DNA of 64,000 nt from Halomonas cerina (GCF_014192215.1 NZ_JACHXP010000020.1:1-64000), one strand, 5' to 3'; positions 31,186 through 43,127 are shown, counted from the stretch's first letter. Notes: generated by a model from the sequence alone, not told the origin. Program-made: numbers and translations.

Positions 31186-31508
31186 GGGGTCAGCTCCTCG
31201 CCTGCGGCAGATATAGTATGCGGTGACACGGTCTGGCCAGGGGGCGTGGCCGGACGTGGATTCTGGCTGGGATGCGCCGCAGGACGGGAAGCGGCGCAGT
31301 CGAATTCGGGCGCCTATTGTCGCCGACTTGCCGCCCTGCATCAAATCGCGGGTGCCAGGTGCGGGAGCAGCGTGTAGACTCGGGCCCTCGATACCGGTCG
31401 CCCGCGACGGCCATTGCCCTGACCGTGGCACCGTGCCGGGCGACGTCTAGACTGCGCCGCGGTGCCTCGCGGTTTCAGACTGCTGCTACACAAAGGGCCG
31501 AGAACGCC
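31186..31508. other. tkt-metK divergent intergenic region (323 bp)
   Basis: Must hold the promoters of tkt and metK. I see no convincing -35/-10 pair for metK and no SAM-riboswitch-like structure. A partial resemblance to a MetJ operator (CGACGTCTAGAC near 31441) is noted but not accepted. Confidence 0.5.
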
Positions 31509-32729
31509 ATGAGCGAATACTCCCTGTTCACTTCCGAATCCGTCTCCGAGGGCCATCCCGACAAGATCGCCGACCAGATCTCCGATGCGGTGCTCGATGC
31601 CCTCATCGCCCGGGACAAGCAGGCTCGCGTCGCCTGCGAGACGCTGGTCAAGACCGGCGTGGCCATCGTCGCTGGCGAGATCACCACCGCGGCCTGGGTC
31701 GACCTCGAGGATCTGGTGCGCCGGGTGATCACCGACATCGGCTATACCTCCTCCGACGTCGGCTTCGACGGCGAGACCTGCGGGGTGCTCAACCTGATCG
31801 GCAAGCAGAGCGTGGATATTGCCCAGGGCGTCGATCGCGTGAAGCCCGAGGATCAGGGAGCCGGCGACCAGGGGCTGATGTTCGGCTACGCCACCGACGA
31901 GACCGAGAGCTACATGCCGGCGCCGATCCACTACGCCCACCGGCTGGTGGAACGCCAGGCGGAACTGCGCAAGCATGGCCTGCTGCCCTGGTTGCGCCCG
32001 GACGCCAAGAGCCAGATCACCTTCCGCTACGACGAGCACGGCAAGCCCTGTGCTGTGGATGCCGTGGTGCTCTCTACCCAGCACGACCCGGAGATCGACC
32101 AGGAGGAGCTGCGCAAGATGGTACGTCGCGAGATCATCGAGCAGGTGATTCCCGCCGAGTGGCTGACCGACTCCACCCAGTACCACATCAATCCCACCGG
32201 CAAGTTCGTGATCGGTGGTCCGGTCGGCGACTGCGGCCTGACCGGCCGCAAGATCATCGTCGACACCTATGGCGGCATGGCCCGCCATGGTGGTGGCGCC
32301 TTCTCCGGCAAGGACCCTTCCAAGGTCGACCGCAGCGCCGCCTATGCGGGGCGCTACGTGGCCAAGAACATCGTGGCCGCGGGACTGGCCGAGAAGTGCG
32401 AGATCCAGGTCTCCTATGCCATCGGCGTGTCCGAGCCCACCTCGGTATCGATCAACACCTTCGGCACCGGCAAGATCAGCGATGCGCGCATCGTCGCCCT
32501 GGTCCGTGAGCACTTCGACCTGCGGCCCAACGCCATCACTCGCATGCTCGATCTGCTGCATCCCATGTACCAGCTCACCGCCGCCTACGGCCACTTCGGT
32601 CGTGAGCCCTTCGAGACCTCCTACACCTGGACCGACACCCACGGCGAGACCCACACCGAGACCTTCACCGCCTTCCCTTGGGAGAAGACCGACCGGACCG
32701 AGGCGCTGCGCGCCGCCGCCGGTCTGTAG
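31509..32729 (+). CDS. metK: S-adenosylmethionine synthetase
   Basis: A 406-residue enzyme making SAM from methionine and ATP. Canonical stretches: [25 protein letters not shown] with the ATP-binding His, [25 protein letters not shown] (methionine-binding hexapeptide GYATDE), the P-loop-like [29 protein letters not shown]. Start set at the usual [10 protein letters not shown]; upstream in-frame sequence has no homology. It begins an activated-methyl group of genes in this window (metK, ahcY, metF), though ligB intervenes. A strong terminator follows. Confidence 0.97.
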   Translation: MSEYSLFTSESVSEGHPDKIADQISDAVLDALIARDKQARVACETLVKTGVAIVAGEITTAAWVDLEDLVRRVITDIGYTSSDVGFDGETCGVLNLIGKQSVDIAQGVDRVKPEDQGAGDQGLMFGYATDETESYMPAPIHYAHRLVERQAELRKHGLLPWLRPDAKSQITFRYDEHGKPCAVDAVVLSTQHDPEIDQEELRKMVRREIIEQVIPAEWLTDSTQYHINPTGKFVIGGPVGDCGLTGRKIIVDTYGGMARHGGGAFSGKDPSKVDRSAAYAGRYVAKNIVAAGLAEKCEIQVSYAIGVSEPTSVSINTFGTGKISDARIVALVREHFDLRPNAITRMLDLLHPMYQLTAAYGHFGREPFETSYTWTDTHGETHTETFTAFPWEKTDRTEALRAAAGL

Positions 32730-32750
32730 GCGATCGCCTACGGCATCTTG

Positions 32751-34509
<1,759 letters not shown>

Positions 34510-34584
34510 GCGTTGGTTGTCCGGTTCTGGGCTCACTGCCTATAGTGAGGAGACGCTTTTCGTCCGTGAAGGAGATGTCCATCC

Positions 34585-35991
34585 ATGAACCAGCCCGCCG
34601 TTTCCGCGCCCGCCACCGACTACAAGGTCGCCGACCTCTCGCTGGCCGATTGGGGGCGGCGCGAGATCCGCATCGCCGAGACCGAGATGCCCGCGCTGAT
34701 GGCGATCCGCGAGAAGTATCGGCAGGCCCAGCCGCTCAAGGGGGCGCGCATCGCCGGCTGCATCCACATGACCATCCAGACCGCGGTGCTGATCGAGACC
34801 CTCGTCACCCTGGGAGCCACGGTGCGTTGGTCGTCGTGCAACATCTTCTCCACCCAGGATCATGCCGCTGCCGCCGTTGCGGCCGCCGGTACCCCGGTGT
34901 TCGCCTGGAAGGGTGAGACCGAGGAGGAGTTCTGGTGGTGCATCGAGCAGACCGTGGAGGGGCCGGACGGCTGGACCCCCAACCTGGTGCTCGACGACGG
35001 CGGTGACCTGACGGCCCTGCTCCACGACAAGCGTCCGGAGCTGCTCGACGCGGTGCACGGCATCAGCGAGGAGACCACCACCGGCGTGCATCGCCTGCAG
35101 GAGATGCTGCGCGCCGGCTCGCTGCGGGTCCCGGCGATCAACGTCAACGACGCCGTGACCAAGTCGAAGAACGACAACAAGTACGGCTGTCGCCACAGCC
35201 TCAATGACGCCATCAAGCGCGGCGTCGACCACCTGCTGGCCGGCAAGCAGGCCCTGGTGGTGGGCTATGGCGACGTGGGCAAGGGCTCGGCGGCCTCGCT
35301 GCGCCAGGAGGGCATGATCGTCAAGATCAGCGAGATCGACCCCATCTGTGCCATGCAGGCCTGCATGGATGGCTTCGAGGTGGTCTCCCCCTATGCCGAC
35401 GGCCTCAACCGGGGCAAGGAGAGCATCGACCGCGACCTGCTGTCGCGCATCGACCTGGTGGTCACCGCCACCGGCAACATCGACGCCTGTGATGCGGCCA
35501 TGCTGCATGCCCTGAAGAAGGGCGCCGTGGTGTGCAACATCGGCCATTTCGACAGCGAGATCGACACCGCCCACATGCGCCGCCACTGGCACTGGGAGGA
35601 GGTCAAGCCCCAGGTCCACAAGGTCTATCGTGACAGCAAGCCCGGCAAGTTCGACCCGGAGAGTCGCGACTACCTGATCCTGCTCTCCGAGGGGCGCCTG
35701 GTGAACCTGGGCAACGCCACCGGTCATCCCTCTCGGATCATGGACGGCTCCTTTGCCAACCAGGTGCTGGCGCAGATCCACCTCTTCGAGGGAGGCTTCG
35801 CCGAGTTGCCCGAATCGGACCGGCGCGACGCCCTCGATGTGACCGTGCTGCCCCGTCACCTGGACGAGGAGGTGGCCCGCTACATGGTGGAAGGCTTCGG
35901 CGGGGTGATCACCCGCATGAACGAGGCCCAGGTGCACTACACCGGGGTGCCAGCCGAGGGGCCCTACAAGCCGGGTGACTATCGCTACTAG
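34585..35991 (+). CDS. ahcY: S-adenosylhomocysteine hydrolase
   Basis: A 468-residue NAD-containing enzyme splitting SAH to homocysteine and adenosine, removing the product inhibitor of methyltransferases. Substrate domain: [48 protein letters not shown] domain: [17 protein letters not shown] and TATGNIDAC; conserved [10 protein letters not shown] and C-terminal [10 protein letters not shown]. The length corresponds to the long bacterial form with the about 40-residue insert. AAGGAGAT precedes the ATG. Working with MetK and MetF it completes the methyl cycle. Confidence 0.97.
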   Translation: MNQPAVSAPATDYKVADLSLADWGRREIRIAETEMPALMAIREKYRQAQPLKGARIAGCIHMTIQTAVLIETLVTLGATVRWSSCNIFSTQDHAAAAVAAAGTPVFAWKGETEEEFWWCIEQTVEGPDGWTPNLVLDDGGDLTALLHDKRPELLDAVHGISEETTTGVHRLQEMLRAGSLRVPAINVNDAVTKSKNDNKYGCRHSLNDAIKRGVDHLLAGKQALVVGYGDVGKGSAASLRQEGMIVKISEIDPICAMQACMDGFEVVSPYADGLNRGKESIDRDLLSRIDLVVTATGNIDACDAAMLHALKKGAVVCNIGHFDSEIDTAHMRRHWHWEEVKPQVHKVYRDSKPGKFDPESRDYLILLSEGRLVNLGNATGHPSRIMDGSFANQVLAQIHLFEGGFAELPESDRRDALDVTVLPRHLDEEVARYMVEGFGGVITRMNEAQVHYTGVPAEGPYKPGDYRY

Positions 35992-36009
35992 CGGCTTGCG
36001 TCTCGCGGA

Positions 36010-36468
36010 TCAGACGAAGGCCAGGAAGCGGCCGGCGGCCAGGGTGGCGAGCCACAGGGCCAGGGAGAGGCCCCCGGCCAGGCGCAGACGTCGGAGGGAA
36101 GCGTGGGCCAGGCCCGGCCCCAGATTGAGCAGCAGCGCATTGGCGATGGCCAGCACGGCCAGGGCCAGCTTGATCCAAAACAGCGGCATGGCCGTATAGC
36201 CGGTGGGGTCGGCGAGAAACAACAGGGTGCCGGTGGTCAGCGCCAGCAGCAGGCCGGTGATGGCCACCGGTTGCAGAAGGCGGGCCAGGGCGGGCAGGGC
36301 AAGCTGGCGCTGCCAGCCCAGCAAGCGAAGATCGAGGGCGGTGATCGCGCCGACCAGCAGGGCGATGCCCAACACGTGCAGGGTGTTAACGCTCGCATAG
36401 CCCCAGCGTGACTGACCCATCCAGACGGCCGGACCCGTCTCCGCCAGCCAGGCCAGCAGCGCGGCCAT
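36010..36468 (-). CDS. Small four-helix membrane protein
   Basis: A 152-residue protein with four clear hydrophobic helices (about 27-45, 65-85, 93-115, 128-150). A Trp/Gly-rich N-terminus (VWMGQSRWGYASVNTLHVLGIALLVG) with one His in the first helix and a Pro-Thr loop between helices 2 and 3 recall small uncharacterised membrane proteins (DUF6644-like, from memory). It starts 6 bp after the stop of the DUF6152-like gene, so the two surely form an operon. Function unknown. Confidence 0.75.
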   Translation of the reverse strand: MAALLAWLAETGPAVWMGQSRWGYASVNTLHVLGIALLVGAITALDLRLLGWQRQLALPALARLLQPVAITGLLLALTTGTLLFLADPTGYTAMPLFWIKLALAVLAIANALLLNLGPGLAHASLRRLRLAGGLSLALWLATLAAGRFLAFV

Positions 36469-36474
36469 GGGGCA

Positions 36475-36831
36475 TCAGATGCGATCTGGATAGAGCACGA
36501 AATGCTCGTCGCCGATCCATAGCTGCTCGACCTTGAGCAATCGCTCGCCGGAGTGTTCTCCGGAGACGCGGACCTCGACGCCCGTGGCGAGGTCGCCCTC
36601 ACCCAGACCGGCCCGGTCGTTGCGCCAGGGCTGGCCGACCTCTACCGTCCAGGTCTCGCCGTCCACGTCCAGGATGAGCACACCGTGGGGATTGCCTAGC
36701 TGGACGTCGGTAATCACACCGACGAGCTCGCGGGTCTCGCCACCGGTCCAGCCGTGGTGGGCCTGGGCCTGGGAGAAGGCCAGCAGCAGGGCGAGTGCCG
36801 CCGTGGCCAGCAGGAAGTGTCGTCGTTGCAT
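36475..36831 (-). CDS. Exported DUF6152-like protein
   Basis: A 118-residue protein with a signal peptide (about 1-24, MQRRHFLLATAALALLL...QAQA) and a mature beta-rich domain starting HHGWTGGE, containing GVITDVQLGNPHGVLILDVDGETWTVEV. This HHGW... NPHG pattern matches small periplasmic proteins called DUF6152; the paired His could bind metal, which is speculation. The start is placed at 36831 with GGAGGAG upstream. Upstream partner of the membrane protein. Confidence 0.8.
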   Translation of the reverse strand: MQRRHFLLATAALALLLAFSQAQAHHGWTGGETRELVGVITDVQLGNPHGVLILDVDGETWTVEVGQPWRNDRAGLGEGDLATGVEVRVSGEHSGERLLKVEQLWIGDEHFVLYPDRI

Positions 36832-36922
36832 GATCGGCTCCTCCGGGGACGACTCTCCTCTCAGGCTAGTGGGGCATGCGCCGGTTGCAAGGCCTGGACC
36901 GTCCAACCCTCGCTGTGCCCCC

Positions 36923-37864
36923 TCATGGCAGTCCGGCAAGGTCCATCAGCAGTCCCAGGTAGAACGGGAGCAGCAGGGGCGCGGCGAGGGTGGTGAGCAG
37001 TACCGCCAGCGCGCCCTTCTCCGGCGCGATGCCGAGTTCCATGGCCACCACCACCACGTTGGCGGCCATGGGCACCACGCCGATCAGCAGCAGGGCCAGG
37101 GCGAGCTCCGGCGAGAGCTTGATCATGGCCTGGAGCCCGATCACGGCGGCCAGGGCCAGCAGCGGCCAGAGCCCATAGCGGATCACCACGCCGATGCCGA
37201 TGAATCGCCAGTCCAGGTGGTGGATCGTGACCCGGCCCAGCGTCATGCCGATGAGCATCATGCCAAGCAGGGTATAGGTGGCCGGGAAGACCGTGAGACC
37301 CTCCATGACTGCCGCTGGCACCTCGAGCCCGGCGGTCTCGCTAAGCAGCGCGGCGAGGAAAGCATAGACCAGCGGCAGGCGAGCGATCCGGGTCAGGCTC
37401 TGGCGCACCGAGAAGCGTCCCCGGGCACTGAGGTAGAAGCCCACCGTGAACTCGTAGAGCGTCACCCCCAGCAGGCAGAAGAGATAGAGGGTCACGCCCG
37501 TCGGGGGCAGCAGTACCAGCGCTACCGGCAGGCCGAAGTAGCCGGTGTTGCCGGTCCCCGAGGAGAAGGCCAGCAGGGCGCTTTCCTCGCTGCCCAGACG
37601 GTGTCGGGCCAGGCGATGCACCGCCAGGGCGATCAGGCTTGCCGCGATGAAGAGGCTCGCGGTGAGCAGCAGGTCGGCCGGGGTGGGGCCACCCTGCACC
37701 AGGGCGCGGAAGAAGGTCAGGGGCGCGATCAGGTAGATCAGCAGGGTGGCAATGGGGCGCGGATCCACGGTCAGGCGTCTGGCCGCCAGCCAACCGAGCG
37801 CCACGAAGGCCAGCAGAGTCCAGAGAGGCCCCATCAGGGCGCTAGGGTCGATTACAGTCATCAT
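36923..37864 (-). CDS. AEC-family transporter (auxin efflux carrier type)
   Basis: A 313-residue membrane protein with ten hydrophobic helices in two inverted halves of five. Characteristic elements: APLTFFRALVQGG in the first half with the Pro that breaks the helix, FSSGTGNTGYFGLPVALVLLPP near the middle, and LIGVVPMAANVVVVAMELG in the second crossover. Bacterial AEC members move malate, malonate, lactate or other carboxylates; the substrate here cannot be read from sequence. Two Met codons occur in tandem (37864, 37861). Divergent from metF. Confidence 0.88.
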   Translation of the reverse strand: MMTVIDPSALMGPLWTLLAFVALGWLAARRLTVDPRPIATLLIYLIAPLTFFRALVQGGPTPADLLLTASLFIAASLIALAVHRLARHRLGSEESALLAFSSGTGNTGYFGLPVALVLLPPTGVTLYLFCLLGVTLYEFTVGFYLSARGRFSVRQSLTRIARLPLVYAFLAALLSETAGLEVPAAVMEGLTVFPATYTLLGMMLIGMTLGRVTIHHLDWRFIGIGVVIRYGLWPLLALAAVIGLQAMIKLSPELALALLLIGVVPMAANVVVVAMELGIAPEKGALAVLLTTLAAPLLLPFYLGLLMDLAGLP

Positions 37865-38013
37865 CCTTGCCTGTCAGAGCACACGAGGCCCGATGCCTAT
37901 CGGGCGCTAACGTGAAGCATATTGATGCAGCAGCGCGAAACTTTCATTGGTCGACGGCCCAGGCGAGGCGGCACAATGGCACCAACATGCAAACGCTTCA
38001 ACAAGGTGAGCCG

Positions 38014-38856
38014 ATGAGCACGCAGGAACATCCGCTGGGGATCAGCTTCGAATTCTTCCCGCCCAGCACCGAGGCCGGACACGACAAGCTGATGCGCACC
38101 CGCGATGCCCTGGCTCGTCGCCAGCCGCGCTTCTTCTCGGTCACCTACGGGGCCGGCGGCTCCACCCAGCATCGCACGCTCAACAGCGTACGGGCGGTGC
38201 GCGAGTCCGGAATCACCACCGCGCCGCACCTTTCCTGCATCGGCAGCGAAAAGGCGGTGCTGCGCGACCTGCTGACGGGCTACCGCGAGGAGGGGATCGA
38301 CAGCCTGGTGGCCCTGCGCGGTGACCTGCCTTCCGGGATGGGTGGTATCGGCGAGTTGCGCTATGCCAACGAGCTGGTCGAGTTCATCCGCGAGGAGACC
38401 GGCGAACACTTCGAGATCGCCGTGGCCGCCTATCCGGAATCGCACCCCCAGGCGCCGAGTCTCGACCGAGACCTGGAGAACTTCGCCCGCAAGATGAAGG
38501 CCGGGGCAAACTTCGCCATCACCCAGTACTTCTTCACCGCCGACGCCTATTTCCATTTCGTCGAGCGGGCCCGCGCCCTGGGCGTCGAGGCCCCCATCGT
38601 GCCCGGCATCATGCCGATCACCAACTATGCCAAGCTGGCGCGCTTCTCCGATGCCTGCGGCGCCGAGATCCCGCGCTGGATCCGCAAGCAGCTCGAGGCC
38701 TACGGCGACGACAGCGAGGCCATCGCGGCCTTCGGCGAGGAGGTGATCTCGCGGCTCTGCCAGCGCCTGCTCGACGGCGGGGCCCCGGGTCTGCACTTCT
38801 ATACCCTTAACCAGGCCGAGCCGACCCTGAAGGTGCTGAATAATATCTCCGCCTGA
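38014..38856 (+). CDS. metF: 5,10-methylenetetrahydrofolate reductase
   Basis: A 280-residue FAD enzyme reducing methylene-THF to methyl-THF for methionine synthesis. The TIM-barrel signatures are SFEFFPPSTEAGHDKL with catalytic Glu, FFSVTYGAGGSTQHRT, ALRGDLP, EIAVAAYPESHPQAP and FAITQYFFTADAYFHF. The start at 38014 is chosen for AAGGTGAG spaced 3-4 bp upstream and because it gives the usual short N-terminus; an ATG at 37987 adds nine residues. Third methyl-cycle gene of this region. Confidence 0.95.
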   Translation: MSTQEHPLGISFEFFPPSTEAGHDKLMRTRDALARRQPRFFSVTYGAGGSTQHRTLNSVRAVRESGITTAPHLSCIGSEKAVLRDLLTGYREEGIDSLVALRGDLPSGMGGIGELRYANELVEFIREETGEHFEIAVAAYPESHPQAPSLDRDLENFARKMKAGANFAITQYFFTADAYFHFVERARALGVEAPIVPGIMPITNYAKLARFSDACGAEIPRWIRKQLEAYGDDSEAIAAFGEEVISRLCQRLLDGGAPGLHFYTLNQAEPTLKVLNNISA

Positions 38857-39022
38857 ACCGGGCGGGGCGGTCGTGCCGCCGGGCTGCACTTGCCTCTCTA
38901 CGCCGGCCTCAACAGGACGGCGGATCCTCGATCACCGAGCCCGACGCTGCCTTGGCGGTCCGGCGGATCTGGGGCTAGCCTGTTTCTGACATGTCCATGG
39001 AATCAGGAGCAGGAGACGCCAG

Positions 39023-39553
39023 ATGCGCCATGCCAATATGATTGCGGGAGCCCTTGCCTCCCTGCTGCTCGCCGCGGGTCTCGGCCAGGCTCAGGCCAGC
39101 GAGCACCAGGAGGTCGAGATCAACAAGGTCAATGCCGATGGCGTCGGGGAGGCCATCGGTACCGTCACACTCGAGGACACCGACTATGGCCTGCTGCTGA
39201 CGCCGGATTTGAGCGGACTGTCCCCCGGCCCCCACGGCTTCCATGTCCACGAGAACGCCAGCTGCGGGCCGGATGATAAGACGGCAGCCGCCGAGGCGGG
39301 CGGTCACTACGATCCCGACGAGACCGGGAGCCATGAAGGTCCCTATGGCGATGGCCATCTCGGTGATCTGCCGGTGCTGATTGTCAACGCGGACGGGAAG
39401 GCGACGCTGCCGGTGTTAGCGCCTCGGCTCAGTCTCGACGACCTGAAGGCGCGTAGCCTGATGATCCACGAGGGCAGCGACAACTACGCCGACGAGCCGA
39501 AGCCGCTGGGCGGCGGTGGCGCTCGCGTAGCCTGCGGTGTGCTCGCTTCCTGA
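39023..39553 (+). CDS. sodC: Periplasmic Cu/Zn superoxide dismutase
   Basis: A 176-residue SodC with a signal peptide (about 1-25, ending AQA). Copper ligands are seen in GPHGFHVHEN (two His), the bridging His and zinc ligands in GGHYDPDETGSHEGPYGDGHLGDLP, and the final copper His in LMIHEGSDNYAD; the disulfide Cys pair is SCGPDD and VACGVLAS, and the C-terminal Arg is in GGARVACG. All catalytic ligands are present. It detoxifies superoxide in the periplasm. Monocistronic, with a strong hairpin after it. Confidence 0.95.
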   Translation: MRHANMIAGALASLLLAAGLGQAQASEHQEVEINKVNADGVGEAIGTVTLEDTDYGLLLTPDLSGLSPGPHGFHVHENASCGPDDKTAAAEAGGHYDPDETGSHEGPYGDGHLGDLPVLIVNADGKATLPVLAPRLSLDDLKARSLMIHEGSDNYADEPKPLGGGGARVACGVLAS

Positions 39554-39591
39554 GCAGGGCGCTAGCCAGCGCCGACATCGACCAGGACGCA

Positions 39592-39620
39592 GAAGGGCCC
39601 CGCCAGTGGCGGGGCCCTTC
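39592..39620. terminator. Hairpin terminator between sodC and the TRAP permease
   Basis: Perfect 13-bp stem GAAGGGCCCCGCC / GGCGGGGCCCTTC with AGT loop, lying between two convergent genes. Neither side has a U-tract, so it may act in both directions as a stable 3' end. Confidence 0.65.
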
Positions 39621-39642
39621 GCACTCCGGTGGACGAGACGGA

Positions 39643-41832
39643 TCAGCCGGCGGAGACCGGTTGGCCACCACCGCCATGGCGACCGCGCTGCATCATGAAC
39701 AGCACTGCCCCGATGGCAAGTCCCACGACATCGGTGTAGATGCCACCATAGATCATGCATAATGCCCCGACCAGCATCACCAGGCGCTGCCAGGCCTTCA
39801 CCGGCCCGAAGAACCAGGCCTGGACGGTAGCGGCCAGCAGCACGATGCCCAGGGTGGCGGTCACGCCCACCCTCAGGATCTGCATCCAGCTGCCCTCCAT
39901 CAGCATGGCCGGGCTGTAGAAGAACATGAAGGGCACGATGAAGGCGGCCAGACCGACCTTGAAGGAGGCCACCGACGTCCCCATGGCGTTGTCGCCGGAA
40001 ATGCCCGCCGCCGCATAGGAGGCCAGCGCCACCGGCGGGGTGATGGCCGAGACCACCGCGAAGTAGAACACGAAGAAGTGCGCCACCAGCGGCTGGATGC
40101 CGATCTCGATCAGGCCCGGGGCGACCACCGAGGCGGCCACCGCATAGGCGGCGGTGGTGGGCATGCCCATGCCCAGCAAGATCGAGATGCACATGGCGAA
40201 GAACAGCGCCAACAGCTGGCTGACACCGGCCAGACCGAGCAGCAGTGAGGAGAAGCGCGCGCCCACGCCGGTCATGGCGATGACGCCGACGATCAGGCCG
40301 GCACAGGCACACACGGCGATGATCTGGATCGCCATGGTGCCGGCCAGATGCAGCGCTCGCAGGATGGCGAGCAGACCCATCTTGTTGGGCGAGAACCAGC
40401 TCACCACGGCGGCCGAGGCGGTGGCCAGGGTGCCGGCGCGGATCACCGAGTAGCCCATGAACAGCGCGGCGATCAGGATGATGATCGGTGCGAACAGATA
40501 GACATGCTTGACCAGGCGGCGGAACTTGGGAATTTCCTCCTTGGGCATGCCGCGCATGCCCTTGCGGGCCGCCTCGAAGTCCACCATGCAGTAGACCGAC
40601 AGGAAGTAGAGGATGGCCGGGATCAGCGCCGCCACGGCGATCTCGGTATAGGGGATGCCGGTGACCTCGGCCATGATGAAGGCCCCCGCGCCCATGATCG
40701 GCGGCATGATCTGCCCGCCGGTGGAGGCGGCGGCCTCGATGGCCCCGGCGCTGCGGCCCGGGTAGCCCACTTTCTTCATCAGCGGGATGGTCAGCGAGCC
40801 GGTGGAGACCACGTTGCCGGCACTGGTGCCGTTGATCATGCCCATCAGCCCGGAGGCGAAGATCGCGACCTTGGCCGGGCCGCCTCGCGCGCGTCCGGCG
40901 GCGGCGAAGGCGAAGTTGATGAAGTACTCCCCTACCTTCGAAGCCTGCAGGAAGGCGGCGAAGATGATGAACAGAATGATGTAGGTGGATGATACCGCGG
41001 TGGTCGGACCCAGGATGCCGGTGTCGGTGTAGACCTGGCTGAAGAAGCGCCCCACCGAGAGGCCCGGGTAGCCGAGGAAGCCCGGCAGGTAAGGGCCGGC
41101 GAACACATAGGTCAGGAAGATCGCCGAAATGATCACCAGTGCCAGGCCGGCCACGCGACGGGTCAGCTCGAGGATCAGCAGCGAGCCGGCGATGCCCGCC
41201 CAGGTGAGGCCCACCGGGGCGAAGGAGGTGCCGGTGGAGGCACGCAGCGGGCTGTTGAATATCACCAGCAGGTAGCCTGCCACCGCGAGCGCGCAGACCA
41301 TCAGCACCAGGTCGGCCGGGTTGATCCGGTGGCGGGCCTCGCGCAGGCCCCAGGAGAGTACGATCGCCCCTGCGGTGGCAAGTATCAGTGGGTAGCCGAA
41401 GTGCCAGGTCTCCACCTCGGGGGCGATGCGCATCGCCCCCGCCTGCATCTCCTGATACATCATGACGGTGCGCACCAGGGCGTAGCCTGCCGGTACCAGC
41501 AGCACATAGCCGAGTGAGGTGAGCACGCGTCCGGCGGGGGCCCCCGGCTGATCGGCGAAGCGTGCCCCCGCATAGAAGCCGAAACCAAGGATCAGGGCAC
41601 CGGCGATGTGAATGATGCGGAACGACCAGGTCTCCATGGGGAACATGTTCAGGGTGACCAGGTGGAAGACGCAGTAGGCGATGGCCAGGCCGGCAAACAG
41701 TAACCATCGCCAGCCGCCATACAGGCGTCGATTCGATTCGACGACTTCGTCGTCGGCCCCGTCGGCAACGGACTCGGACGCCGCGGCGACGGGTTCCTCG
41801 TTGCCGGGGCGGTTCTCGGGTGTGTGATTCAT
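39643..41832 (-). CDS. TRAP transporter fused permease (TAXI type)
   Basis: A 729-residue permease joining the small and large TRAP membrane subunits: a hydrophilic N-terminus (1-45), about five helices, then the DctM-like part with repeated amphipathic hairpins. Marker stretches are GMINGTSAGNVVSTGSLTIPLMKKVGYP, AAASTGGQIMPPIMGAGAFIMAE, and later GMGMPTTAAYAVAASVVAPGLIE and TPPVALASYAAAGISG. TRAP systems use ion gradients and a periplasmic binding protein to import carboxylates. It follows the binding-protein gene by 110 bp on the same strand, almost certainly one operon. Confidence 0.95.
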   Translation of the reverse strand: MNHTPENRPGNEEPVAAASESVADGADDEVVESNRRLYGGWRWLLFAGLAIAYCVFHLVTLNMFPMETWSFRIIHIAGALILGFGFYAGARFADQPGAPAGRVLTSLGYVLLVPAGYALVRTVMMYQEMQAGAMRIAPEVETWHFGYPLILATAGAIVLSWGLREARHRINPADLVLMVCALAVAGYLLVIFNSPLRASTGTSFAPVGLTWAGIAGSLLILELTRRVAGLALVIISAIFLTYVFAGPYLPGFLGYPGLSVGRFFSQVYTDTGILGPTTAVSSTYIILFIIFAAFLQASKVGEYFINFAFAAAGRARGGPAKVAIFASGLMGMINGTSAGNVVSTGSLTIPLMKKVGYPGRSAGAIEAAASTGGQIMPPIMGAGAFIMAEVTGIPYTEIAVAALIPAILYFLSVYCMVDFEAARKGMRGMPKEEIPKFRRLVKHVYLFAPIIILIAALFMGYSVIRAGTLATASAAVVSWFSPNKMGLLAILRALHLAGTMAIQIIAVCACAGLIVGVIAMTGVGARFSSLLLGLAGVSQLLALFFAMCISILLGMGMPTTAAYAVAASVVAPGLIEIGIQPLVAHFFVFYFAVVSAITPPVALASYAAAGISGDNAMGTSVASFKVGLAAFIVPFMFFYSPAMLMEGSWMQILRVGVTATLGIVLLAATVQAWFFGPVKAWQRLVMLVGALCMIYGGIYTDVVGLAIGAVLFMMQRGRHGGGGQPVSAG

Positions 41833-41942
41833 GAGGGGAAACCCCTTGATGTGGGAACGGTGGGGAGCGGGTCACGCCCCGTGCCGAGGGCGACACGGAG
41901 CATGGGGTCAGGCGCTAGGCGGCCCGGCCTTTCGGACAAAAT

Positions 41943-42932
41943 CTAGTCGAGCTTGAGCTCGTCAGGGATTTCGTAGCCGTTCTCCTCGTACCAGCGCACG
42001 GCACCCGGGTGGAAGGGCAGTACGGTGTTGTACTTGATGTTTTCCGGGACCGTCGTCTCGGCGGAGCGGTGTACGTTACGCATCTTGTCGTTGTTTTCCA
42101 TGGTGACCTTGGTGACCTCGTAGACGAAGTCCTTCGGCAGGTCACAGCCGGCGATAGCGAAGTTCCACATGGAGACGGCGCGAGCATCCTCCTCGAGGGT
42201 CTGGTAGGTGCTGGCCGGGATCGAGAACGCGGAGACCGGGAACTCCTCTAACACCTTGGCCTGCTCCTCTTCGGTGAACTCGATGATGTTGACGTCGGTC
42301 TGCACCTCGAGTTGGCTGATGGCCGGGATCGGGATGCCGGCGGCGAAGGCGATGACGTCGATCAGGCCGTCCTGCAACTGGCCGCCGAGGTCGGACCAGC
42401 CACCATTGCGACGGTCGAACTCCACGCCCAGGGTCTCCAGGATGGCGGGAAAGTACGTATCGGAGGTGGAGGCCGCGGGGCCGAAACCGATGCTCGCGCC
42501 GTCGGGAATATCGGAGATCGACTCGATGCCGCTGTCGGCCAGGGCGGCGATGGAGAACGGTGTCTCGTACATCGGGAACAGCGCGCAGACGTTGTCCATT
42601 GCCACGCCCGGGGCCAGCGGGCTCTCGCCTTTCACGGCGTCGGCGGCCGGCCCCATGGTGGTCAGGCCGAAGGCCACATCGCCACCATGCACCAGGGCCA
42701 GGTTCTGGGTCGGGCCGCCGGTGACCTCGCCGCCACCGGAGATGCCCAACTCGTCGGCGATCAGGTTGGCCCAGCCGGAGCCATAGACATAGTAGGTGCC
42801 GCCCTGGCTGGCGGTGCCCACGGTGAAGCTCTCCGGCCAGTCGCTGCGGTCGGACTGGGCCGAGGCCGAGGCGGCCACCAGCAGGGAGCCGGCGAGAGTG
42901 CTGGCGAGCAGTTTGGTGGAAAGAAGACGCAT
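41943..42932 (-). CDS. TAXI-family TRAP solute-binding protein 1
   Basis: A 329-residue periplasmic binding protein. Signal peptide about 1-25 (MRLLSTKLLASTLAGSLLVAA, then ASAQ). The TAXI signature region is GTASQGGTYYVYGSGWANLIADELG; then TGGPTQNLALVHGGDVAFGLTTMGPAA, LFPMYETPFSIAALADSGIESISDI, and C-terminal LPFHPGAVRWYEENG. TAXI substrates include glutamate and other acids; not predictable here. GGAGAG upstream of the ATG. Expression is probably from the minus-strand sigma-54 promoter at 43076-43091. Its signal-peptide region is duplicated upstream of aceE. Confidence 0.95.
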   Translation of the reverse strand: MRLLSTKLLASTLAGSLLVAASASAQSDRSDWPESFTVGTASQGGTYYVYGSGWANLIADELGISGGGEVTGGPTQNLALVHGGDVAFGLTTMGPAADAVKGESPLAPGVAMDNVCALFPMYETPFSIAALADSGIESISDIPDGASIGFGPAASTSDTYFPAILETLGVEFDRRNGGWSDLGGQLQDGLIDVIAFAAGIPIPAISQLEVQTDVNIIEFTEEEQAKVLEEFPVSAFSIPASTYQTLEEDARAVSMWNFAIAGCDLPKDFVYEVTKVTMENNDKMRNVHRSAETTVPENIKYNTVLPFHPGAVRWYEENGYEIPDELKLD

Positions 42933-43075
42933 GATGTCTCTCCTGTTGCTGTTGTGCTCTTGTTAAATGCCCGGGCGGTCGTGCCCCGGGGCTGCATGCC
43001 GTCGTCCCCCAGTATGGTCACCGGTTGCGGGACCTGCCGTGATCCTGGCCGGGGTGGCATCAACGTCCATTATCC

Positions 43076-43091
43076 AGCAATGGTCATGCCC
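43076..43091 (-). promoter_or_regulatory. Sigma-54 promoter of the TAXI TRAP operon
   Basis: On the minus strand GGGCATGACCATTGCT: GG and GC are separated by exactly 10 bp and TTGCT matches the -12 element; only the first base departs from TGGCA. Predicted start about 43065, 130 nt before the binding-protein start codon. Confidence 0.7.
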
Positions 43092-43127
43092 ATTTATTGG
43101 AACATCTTGCATTTCATTCAGTTGCGA

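Noticed and set aside
31436-31456. MetJ-like operator before metK (CGACGTCTAGAC)
   Set aside because: Only the first 8-bp box is close to AGACGTCT; the second matches half. MetJ is not expected in Halomonas-like bacteria, and one partial box is weak evidence.
34510-34584. Possible SAH riboswitch before ahcY
   Set aside because: The gap is only 75 bp and shows just a small CTCACT/AGTGAG stem; the conserved core of the SAH riboswitch is not seen.
39416-41896. Open frame of 826 codons on the minus strand in another frame over the TRAP permease
   Set aside because: Composition is almost all Arg, Gly, Pro and His, as expected for a shifted frame; the permease frame has complete TRAP motifs.
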